A DNA stretch of 64,000 nt from Trebonia sp963785645 (lineage in GTDB: Bacteria; Actinomycetota; Actinomycetes; Streptosporangiales; Streptosporangiaceae). Below, one piece after another: positions 35,758 to 41,910 of the stretch. The first letter of the stretch is position 1; each line of letters opens with the position of its first letter. The notes beneath the pieces are model-generated. The model made no database searches, was not told the DNA's origin, and saw only the letters and a list, made by a program, of their open reading frames with translations. The stretch covers positions 558,001-622,000 of the forward strand of contig CAWAWG010000005.1 in NCBI GenBank assembly GCA_963785645.1, given 5' to 3'. A program made the translations under genes and the position numbers.

Positions 35758-35778
35758 ATGGACAGCGGGAGGCAAATC

Positions 35779-36057
35779 ATGGCCGTTGAGTCCAGGCATC
35801 AAGCGCCTCTGAAGGTCGATCCCGGGACAGACCAGCTCATCTCGCATGCCGCGCACTTCCTTGGGATCTCCAAGAAAGACCTCGTGGCCGAGGCAGTGCA
35901 GGCCTATCTTGAGCTGCGGCGCGAGGAGATCCGGCGCGGCATGGTGGAGTCGATGAAGCTGCTCGATGGCTCCCTGACCTCGGCAGTGTCCATGCTCACC
36001 GACCTGTCCCCGGAGCGGATCGAGAAACTCGGTGGCACCGGGGACTGGGAGGATTGA
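35779..36057 (+). CDS. ribbon-helix-helix DNA-binding protein (antitoxin/CopG-like)
   Basis: A 92-residue protein. The N-terminal strand APLKVDPGTDQLI, the helix SHAAHFLGIS and the helix KKDLVAEAVQAYLELRREE fit the ribbon-helix-helix fold of CopG/Arc repressors and many antitoxins. The C-terminal half is acidic and could bind a partner. The ATG at 35779 has GGGAGG seven bases upstream; an ATG at 35758 overlaps the putative operator. The partner gene starts three bases after the stop, so the two are co-transcribed. Confidence 0.75.
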   Translation: MAVESRHQAPLKVDPGTDQLISHAAHFLGISKKDLVAEAVQAYLELRREEIRRGMVESMKLLDGSLTSAVSMLTDLSPERIEKLGGTGDWED

Positions 36058-36060
36058 CCG

Positions 36061-36828
36061 ATGACGGTGCGCCCGACCATCCGCTGCCTACGTGACGACC
36101 TGCACCTGCCGCTGCCGACAGCCCGTGTCCCGCTAGACGAGATCGACCACCCGATCCTCAGGAAGGCGGCCGAGCAGTTCGCCGCCCGCGACACACCGCA
36201 TGAGCGGATCGTCTCCGTCGACGACGTGGTCCTCTTCAAGGTGAAGACCGGGCGCTGGCGCGGCGCGGTTTTTTGCGACGAGCCAGGCGATGACGCGCTT
36301 GACTGGCTCGTCGCCGGCGGCATCCGCGAAGAAGGCGCCCCAGACGACTTCTACGCCGCGCTCCACGCGCAGGCCCACACCGCGCGGCAGCGCTACAACG
36401 CCGAGCACGACAAGCCGCTGACCACCGACACCTACACCGAGCCGCTCCTGCCCCGCCCGGATGACCGAGACCGTTACCTGATCGAGGCAGGCGCACGGCT
36501 GGCCCGCCGCCTGAATGCCGTCCTGCGCCAGCTCGTGGCTGGGACGCTCCGCGACGGCCACGAGCACGCAGCGGACTTCCCCGGCTTCCGCCTTGGCGTC
36601 ATCGTCCGCGCCCAGGACGGCCACGAGACCTACGTCGCGATCCGGATCAGCGGCTCCGTCCCCCAAGACATCACCGCCATCATCCTCACCCGTGTCCCGG
36701 GGTGCGAGCCCGACGCATGGTTCCCCGAGTACGCACTGCCCGAACGCGAACTCCTCCCCGCCGAACAGGCATGGTCCAACATCATGGACCCGAAGGCCGC
36801 CGCGCAACTTCTCAACGAACAATCCTGA
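36061..36828 (+). CDS. hypothetical protein paired with RHH protein
   Basis: A 255-residue soluble protein I do not recognise. The N-terminal half contains RIVSVDDVVLFKVKTGRWRG, then GAVF and WLVAGGIREEGAPDDFYAAL, and the C-terminal half is a mixed alpha/beta region ending acidic. There is no signal peptide or membrane helix. The tight linkage to a ribbon-helix-helix gene inside a mobile island resembles a toxin-antitoxin or addiction layout, but the size is large for a toxin and no nuclease motif is visible. GC content here is closer to that of the host than the left half of the island. Confidence 0.65.
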   Translation: MTVRPTIRCLRDDLHLPLPTARVPLDEIDHPILRKAAEQFAARDTPHERIVSVDDVVLFKVKTGRWRGAVFCDEPGDDALDWLVAGGIREEGAPDDFYAALHAQAHTARQRYNAEHDKPLTTDTYTEPLLPRPDDRDRYLIEAGARLARRLNAVLRQLVAGTLRDGHEHAADFPGFRLGVIVRAQDGHETYVAIRISGSVPQDITAIILTRVPGCEPDAWFPEYALPERELLPAEQAWSNIMDPKAAAQLLNEQS

Positions 36829-37072
36829 GCCGCTCTGCATCTTCCTCAAGGCAGAACCGGAAGGGCTCGCTCGCGAATGCAAGGCCGCTTTCGATACCTT
36901 CGGTGATTTCGATCGTGCCAAGCCTCTCTCTCGAAAGAGGGGCCACGGGAGCCGAGGACGGGAGCCTACGTATTCGGGCGTGTCCCGACTCACCGCGACC
37001 CACTCAGACGTTTGCGCTGGTGGGAGGCTCTCCGTTCGACTCCCTCAGACCGTCCCGGACTCCTATGAGCTA

Positions 37073-37116
37073 CATGGCATGCAGAAGGTCAGGGGTTCGA
37101 ATCCCCTTAGCTCCAC
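37073..37116 (+). repeat. attachment site, right copy (attR)
   Basis: An exact 44-bp copy of the tRNA-Ala 3' end (positions 33713-33756). The 5' half of the tRNA is absent, so this is not a second tRNA gene. Confidence 0.88.
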
Positions 37117-37151
37117 CGTATTTTTCGAGAACTCGTTCGAGCAGATGGTGA

Positions 37152-37276
37152 CTACCTCCGGGTGAGTTTCTTGTTCTCCGCCTCGTCCGGGTCGCCGAAC
37201 ACGTTGTCCATGACCGTGGTGCCGCCGCGGATCGTGGGGCGGATGATGTGTCGGTAGACGGCGGTGCTAGACGAGC
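37152..37276 (-). pseudogene. tyrosine integrase C-terminal relic (outside island)
   Basis: The minus strand reads SSSTAVYRHIIRPTIRGGTT, then VMDNVFGDPDEAENKK and a stop at 37152. It is homologous to the relic at 35195-35380 but of different sequence. An integrase gene ending beside the attachment site is the usual layout, so this may belong to a second, now deleted element in the same tRNA. Confidence 0.75.
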
Positions 37277-37426
37277 TGGGCTGGAGTTGCTGTCCTTCAC
37301 CGCGTCAGCGCTTTGGAGCGATTCAGTAGAAGGCTGATGACCCGCATCGAACGATCGGTAGACGCCTGACCGGCGGGCCACTGCCGGGCCCAATCCGATT
37401 TAGCAGCTCGAGCGCCGCGCGCGGGG

Positions 37427-37807
37427 TCAGCCGGCGGGAACGATGGGCAGCGACCGGATTCGCATCCTGCCCCGCGCGATGGTGACGATCGCGCCTGCTT
37501 CCAGGTCGCTTGCTACCGCTGGCAGGTTCGCCGCCAGCAGCGCTGCCTGCTGGTCGGACGTGAGTCGGTCGGCGGAGCGGAGAAGGACGACCGAGGGTCG
37601 CGTCGCCCCGCGGGCGGCGGCCAGCAGCTCGCCGAAATCGCTGTCAGCGGAGACGATCACCAGGGCGTCGGCGGCGGCATAATCGAGGATGCCCCGGTCG
37701 GGCGCCGTGAGTAGCCCTACGTCGCCGACGTGGACGGACTCCAGCCCAGCCTTACATAGGGCAACGGCGACTTTCGGCGACAGGTTGGCGTCGATCAGGA
37801 GACGCAC
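37427..37807 (-). CDS. DUF5615 family PIN-like toxin
   Basis: A 126-residue PIN-like protein. MRLLIDANLSPKVAVAL gives the first conserved Asp, RGILDYAAADALVIVSADSDF the central acids, and VVLLRS the following strand. DUF5615 proteins are predicted ribonuclease toxins of the PIN superfamily and typically pair with DUF433 antitoxins. The DUF433 gene here ends five bases upstream. Confidence 0.9.
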   Translation of the reverse strand: MRLLIDANLSPKVAVALCKAGLESVHVGDVGLLTAPDRGILDYAAADALVIVSADSDFGELLAAARGATRPSVVLLRSADRLTSDQQAALLAANLPAVASDLEAGAIVTIARGRMRIRSLPIVPAG

Positions 37808-37812
37808 GTCGG

Positions 37813-38043
37813 CTACGCCGAGTGGGCTAGCGGCAGCTCGCGTTCCTGCACAGCCGCCGCAGCGAACTCCAGGGCGGCTAGGACATCGGCCCGGTCCAGA
37901 TACGGAAAGTCTGCGAGGAGCTCGGGGATGGTCAGCCCCGCGGCGAGCTGGCCCAGGACCGCGCTCACCGTAACCCGGGTGTCGCGGATGCAGGGCAGGC
38001 CGCTCATCCGGTTCGGGTCAATAGTAATCCGCTCGTACGCCAC
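37813..38043 (-). CDS. DUF433 family antitoxin
   Basis: A 76-residue protein with the DUF433 signature ITIDPNRMSGLPCIRDTRVT followed by VSAVLGQLAAGLTIPELLADFPYL and a second short helix. This is a Mor/homeodomain-like helix-turn-helix used by antitoxins. The GTG at 38043 has AAGGG just upstream; the longer frame to 38220 would cross the dyad at 38143-38169. It neutralises and co-regulates the DUF5615 partner by analogy with related modules. Confidence 0.88.
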   Translation of the reverse strand: MAYERITIDPNRMSGLPCIRDTRVTVSAVLGQLAAGLTIPELLADFPYLDRADVLAALEFAAAAVQERELPLAHSA

Positions 38044-38142
38044 GCCCTTAGCGTACGCTCGCCGACCCCCAGCCGCCCAGCGCACCGCGCCTGCCCTGCT
38101 CATCGCCACCTCCCAGATGATTATCACCCGTCTGCTGGGTGT

Positions 38143-38169
38143 TCGGTGTCGATAACTACCGGACACCGA
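38143..38169. promoter_or_regulatory. dyad upstream of the DUF433/DUF5615 operon
   Basis: Perfect 8-bp arms TCGGTGTC (38143-38150) and GACACCGA (38162-38169) lie about 100 bp upstream of the antitoxin start and may be the autoregulatory operator. Confidence 0.45.
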
Positions 38170-38358
38170 CGCTATGAGCGACCGATGTTTGGTCAATATG
38201 CTACTCACATTCACGACCATACTCGACTCTTACTGCGAACGTGCTCAGGCTGGCAAAGTACTACTCAACCCTGACGTAGGACTTGTGCCGCGGCAGGCTT
38301 TGTAGAAGAGCTTCTCTCGACCTGAAGGCGTCATCGCCCTTCTCGAAAGGATGCGCTG

Positions 38359-38625
38359 ATGAGTCGACAGAGGATCGACTACTGCGACTCCCCCGAGACG
38401 CCGAGGGCCAACAGCCTCGTCCCGTCCGCACCGTGGTCGTCGTCAAAGCGGGAAGGAGGCATCCGCGGGCTTCTCGAAGCACGGGCCGAACGTTCGGCAC
38501 TGCGCCTGGAGGTGACCATCGTCGGCGGCGCATTCCACGGGGCCCTGGTTGTGCGGAAAGTCGCTGTCTGCGTGGCTTATAGCGAAGTCTCCTCAAAGTG
38601 CGTAGCACTGGCCCTGCCATCTGCA
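38359..38625 (+). pseudogene. NUDIX hydrolase N-terminal relic 1
   Basis: MSRQRIDYCDSPETPRANSL followed by VPSA matches the front of ADP-ribose-pyrophosphatase-type NUDIX proteins (MTxRIDYYxDPxAPxxNSxVPSA). After about 24 residues the match shifts frame (TVVVVKAG, then a degraded APGG) and no intact Nudix box follows. A ribosome site precedes the ATG. Confidence 0.55.
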
Positions 38626-38662
38626 TAGCAAAATATCTGCAAGGTGTATAGTAAGTTTTTTT

Positions 38663-38692
38663 CAGGTCAGCTTCCGGGCTGGCCTGTTTGCT
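38663..38692 (+). terminator. terminator between NUDIX relics
   Basis: CAGGTCAGC (38663-38671) pairs with GCTGGCCTG (38678-38686) through one G-T pair, followed by the T-rich TTTGCTTTGTTG. Confidence 0.55.
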
Positions 38693-38804
38693 TTGTTGCT
38701 TCCAGGCGCTCAGCTTTCCTATGCTCGCGTATAGGCGACTCGCGTCGTGCAATGCTGTATGCGTGACTCCGGTCGTTCACATCCCCTACCCGGTGGAGGC
38801 AGGC

Positions 38805-38882
38805 GTGACCAGACGGATTGACTTCTACAACGATCCGCAGGCGCCTGCCACCAACGTCGGCGATGAGGGCAGAGCGGGATAA
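38805..38882 (+). pseudogene. NUDIX hydrolase N-terminal relic 2
   Basis: A 25-codon frame starting GTG with GGAGG seven bases upstream reads VTRRIDFYNDPQAPATN, again the NUDIX front, then ends at a stop within eight residues. It parallels the relic at 38359. Confidence 0.55.
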
Positions 38883-39250
38883 GCCGGACGAATCCGGCGA
38901 GTACTCGCGTCCTTTTCACTAGCCATCCACAGGGTTTGCCGGGCGGAAGTTCTGCGCACTTCCTGGAGATCTCAAGAAGGACTGACGATCTGGTCATCTA
39001 GTCGGAGTAGTCCTCGGGTGGGGATGTCGAGGTCTAGGTCGGCAACCCCAGAGTGCGCGAGGGTTCGCCAATGTCCCCACCATCCAGCCGCAGGCGCGCT
39101 TGCTCTTCGAGGCGTAACGGCTTGCTTCGGCCCGGGTGTCTGCGGGGGCGCGCGCACGTCATAACCTAGCTCGGGACGGCCGGCGCGAGTCATCGCGGTG
39201 ATGGCCGCTTGGCTGATTGCTCGCGGAGTCAGGGCGGAGGAGTTTGCTCG
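38883..39250. other. intergenic region, possible minus-strand relic
   Basis: Two minus-strand frames (for example one reading ARLRLDGGDIGEPSRTL at 39045-39110) look protein-like but are short and unrecognised. They may be remains of a gene. The rest is presumably the promoter of the downstream flavoprotein gene. Confidence 0.35.
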
Positions 39251-40999
39251 ATGGATGAATCGCTGCCTACCAGTGTCTGGGCCAAGCCGTTGAGTATGGA
39301 CCCGCAGCGGGCCTTCAGCGGACCGGCACAGCCGGACGGGTCCTTCATACCTCCCAAGGCCGCTTCGCCGCAGATGGACGACGAGTTGTTCGCCCGGCTG
39401 GTGGCGTACGGTACGCCGCAGGAGACCAGCGCGGGTGACGTGCTGTTCAAGCCGGGTGACGTGGACGTCGACCTGATCGTGGTCGGCCAGGGCTCGGTTG
39501 ACGTTGTCCGGACGGAGACCGCTGACGTACCCGCCAAGACCGTGGCCAAGGTCCGGGCTGGCGGTTTCGTCGGCGAACTGAATCTGCTCACCGGGCAGAA
39601 CGTCTACCTCATGTGCCGGGTCCGGGAGGCGGGCACGGTCTACCGGGTCACCCCGGCGCGCCTTCGCCAGCTCATGGCGAACGACGGCGAGCTCTCTGAC
39701 ATCATCTTCAGGGCGCTGGTCGCGCGCCGGGAGCTGCTGCAGCGCAACCCCGGTGCCCGGGCCGTGGAGATCGTCGGCAGCCCGAGATCGGCCGCCGGCC
39801 TGGCGCTGCGGACCTACGTCGCCCGCCAGCGGCTGATCCACGTGTGGTTCGATGCCGACAGCCCGGCGGGCGAGGCGCTGATGGAGTCCGCCGGGCTAAC
39901 CGAGGACGACCTGCCCGCCGTGGTTATGCCCGGCGTGACGCTGAAACGGGCGACCCCGGGCGCGCTCGGCCAAGAGCTGAACCTGACCTACCACCGCTCC
40001 TCCAGGAAGCCGGTGGACGTGACCATCGTCGGCGCCGGGCCGGCCGGACTCGCGGCTGCCGTCTACGGCGCGTCGGAAGGCCTAGACACGGTCTTGCTCG
40101 ACGCCGTCGGCACGGGCGGGCAGGCCGCGGCCAGCTCCCGGATCGAGAACTACCTCGGTTTCCCGTTCGGTCTCTCCGGCGCCGACCTGACCGGCCGCGC
40201 CGTCCTCCAGACGCTGAAGTTCGGCGCCCAGCTGGCCAGCCCCTGCGAGGCGGTCAAGCTCGACACCGACCGGGACGGCGGCCGGCTGCGGCTGCATCTG
40301 CCCGGGGGCGACTTTATCGACAGCAAGGCCGTCGTAATCGCGACCGGCGCGCGCTACCGGGCGCTTCCGCTGGAGCGCTGGCCCGACTTCGAGGGTGCCG
40401 GGATCTACTACGCGGCGACCGAGTTGGAGGCCCGCGGGTGCCTCGGCAGCCCGGTCACGGTTATCGGCGGAGCGAACTCCGCCGGTCAGGCCGCGCTTTA
40501 CCTGGCTGGCCGGGGATGTGACGTGTCGCTCGTGGTTCGCGGCCCGGACATCGCCTCCGAGATGTCCGCTTACCTTGTCGACCGGCTGCTCGTGCATCCG
40601 CGGGTAACGGTGCGGTGCCGCAGCGAGGTCACCCGGCTGGACGGCGCCGACTTCCTCGCGGAGATCAACATCACCGACCGCGCGACCGAGACCACACAGA
40701 CCCAGCCGTGCTCGGGCCTGTTCTGCTTTATCGGCGCCGAGCCCGCCAGTAGCTGGCTGACCGGGATCGCCACCGAGGACAACGGATTTATCCGGACCGA
40801 TGTCCAGCTGAACGACACTGACCTCGGGCCGGCCTGGGCTGACCTGGGGAGGAAACCGCTTCCGTTCGAGACCAACGTTCCCGGGGTATTCGCCGTCGGC
40901 GACGTCCGCTCCGGCTCGATGAAGCGGGTCGCCGCGGCTACCGGCGAGGGCGCCAGCGCAATCGCGTCAGTACACAAGGCCATCGCCGCGCTCGACTAG
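39251..40999 (+). CDS. cyclic nucleotide-binding FAD oxidoreductase (thioredoxin-reductase-like)
   Basis: A 582-residue three-part protein. Residues about 40-160 are a cNMP-binding-type beta-roll (GDVLFKPGD, GGFVGELNLLTG). Residues about 175-250 are a small thioredoxin-like segment. The rest is a thioredoxin-reductase fold with FAD motif VTIVGAGPAGLAAAVYGASEG, SRIENYLGFP, NADPH motif VTVIGGANSAGQAALYL and the C-terminal FAD motif GVFAVGDVRSGSMKRVAAATGEG. The redox CxxC of true thioredoxin reductases is absent (YAATELEARGC instead), so it cannot reduce thioredoxin by that route. Similar fused proteins occur in actinomycetes; the electron acceptor is unknown. Confidence 0.88.
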   Translation: MDESLPTSVWAKPLSMDPQRAFSGPAQPDGSFIPPKAASPQMDDELFARLVAYGTPQETSAGDVLFKPGDVDVDLIVVGQGSVDVVRTETADVPAKTVAKVRAGGFVGELNLLTGQNVYLMCRVREAGTVYRVTPARLRQLMANDGELSDIIFRALVARRELLQRNPGARAVEIVGSPRSAAGLALRTYVARQRLIHVWFDADSPAGEALMESAGLTEDDLPAVVMPGVTLKRATPGALGQELNLTYHRSSRKPVDVTIVGAGPAGLAAAVYGASEGLDTVLLDAVGTGGQAAASSRIENYLGFPFGLSGADLTGRAVLQTLKFGAQLASPCEAVKLDTDRDGGRLRLHLPGGDFIDSKAVVIATGARYRALPLERWPDFEGAGIYYAATELEARGCLGSPVTVIGGANSAGQAALYLAGRGCDVSLVVRGPDIASEMSAYLVDRLLVHPRVTVRCRSEVTRLDGADFLAEINITDRATETTQTQPCSGLFCFIGAEPASSWLTGIATEDNGFIRTDVQLNDTDLGPAWADLGRKPLPFETNVPGVFAVGDVRSGSMKRVAAATGEGASAIASVHKAIAALD

Positions 41000-41145
41000 A
41001 GAATCCCCCGGGCCGGAATTCCGTGTTCCTCCCGGCCGACGGACTCGCCGCGAGCGCGGGCACGCTCCTGGCCGTGGCCGCATGGACATGGCCACAGCGG
41101 CTCGCTAGGGCGTATACAGGTGATCCTGGCACGAACGGGACGGGG

Positions 41146-41763
41146 TCAGTTTCCGCTAGGGTCTGGCTCTGGGAAGAGTTGGGCGGTGGTCTCCCCTAGG
41201 TAGGCACGCTTCAGCCAGGCTTCAAGGACGTCCGCGTCTTGGCAGGCGCTAATCGTGTTGAGTACGTGCTTGGAGGGCGCGTCTCCCCTGAGCACAAGGA
41301 AGTCCTTCAGATGCCTAGAGGTGGCGGCAGTATTAGTCTCAGCCTCGCCTTCGGCCCTGCCCTCCGCCTTGACCTTGGCCTCGTACTCGCGGAACGACTC
41401 CAGATGGCGGAGCTTGTCGAACATGTCCGGCTGCAATAGTTCTCCCAGCATGGTCACGGGGATCTCCTCTACGATAGCCCTTAGGTACAGATTCGCCAGC
41501 GTGGGGTCGCTGCCGTACAGCTCGTCCAGCATCTCTCGGGTACGCGGCTTGTCCGCGAGGAAGTCGGCCAGGGCGGCCGGCAGCGCCCGTGCGCTCAGCG
41601 GAAGTTCCTCGTCGTCCATCAACCGCAGGTCCTGACCTGAATGGAATGACGCGGCGAACGCGAGCTCAGACCGGGTGATGCGGCAGCTCCTGACCGGGCA
41701 GTTCGACATCCTGTCCTTCACCGCCTTCGAAAGGCCCGGCAGCAACCGCTTCCAGTCGTTCAT
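41146..41763 (-). CDS. Rpn/PDDEXK transposase-family-like protein, probably truncated
   Basis: A 205-residue protein whose C-terminal 60 residues (FLVLRGDAPSKHVLNTISAC, DADVLEAWLKRA) and the preceding EGRAEGEAE linker match the end of a large actinobacterial family often annotated as PD-(D/E)XK transposase-like or Rpn-type proteins. The N-terminal nuclease domain expected for that family is not evident, so this is likely a shortened copy. The C-terminal part includes a helix pair proposed to mediate assembly. Function is not assignable. Confidence 0.5.
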   Translation of the reverse strand: MNDWKRLLPGLSKAVKDRMSNCPVRSCRITRSELAFAASFHSGQDLRLMDDEELPLSARALPAALADFLADKPRTREMLDELYGSDPTLANLYLRAIVEEIPVTMLGELLQPDMFDKLRHLESFREYEAKVKAEGRAEGEAETNTAATSRHLKDFLVLRGDAPSKHVLNTISACQDADVLEAWLKRAYLGETTAQLFPEPDPSGN

Positions 41764-41910
41764 GCTGCAGAAGAGCGCGACCTGAGGGCGTCATGATCGC
41801 CGACTCGCCTGCACCCGCTCACCTTGCGGGGCCGCGGACGGGGTGGCGAGCCTCGGCTGTCTAGCCTATTCGGCGCGTTGCCACCGGAAACCCTGTGGCC
41901 GCTCTCGATG

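Larger units (their letters stand above)
33757..37116. mobile_element. small integrated genomic island at tRNA-Ala
   Basis: The 3.36 kb segment is bounded by perfect 44-bp repeats of the tRNA 3' end and is clearly less GC-rich than the flanks, at least up to about 35.4 kb. It carries a secreted protein gene, a ribbon-helix-helix gene with partner and an integrase C-terminal relic, but no complete integrase or replication gene. A second integrase relic lies just outside the right repeat (37152-37276). It is best read as a degraded integrative element or a passive island. Confidence 0.75.

Noticed and set aside
37073..37116. A second tRNA-Ala gene
   Set aside because: Only the 3' 44 bases are present; the acceptor 5' strand, D-arm and most of the anticodon stem are missing, so this is an attachment-site duplicate.
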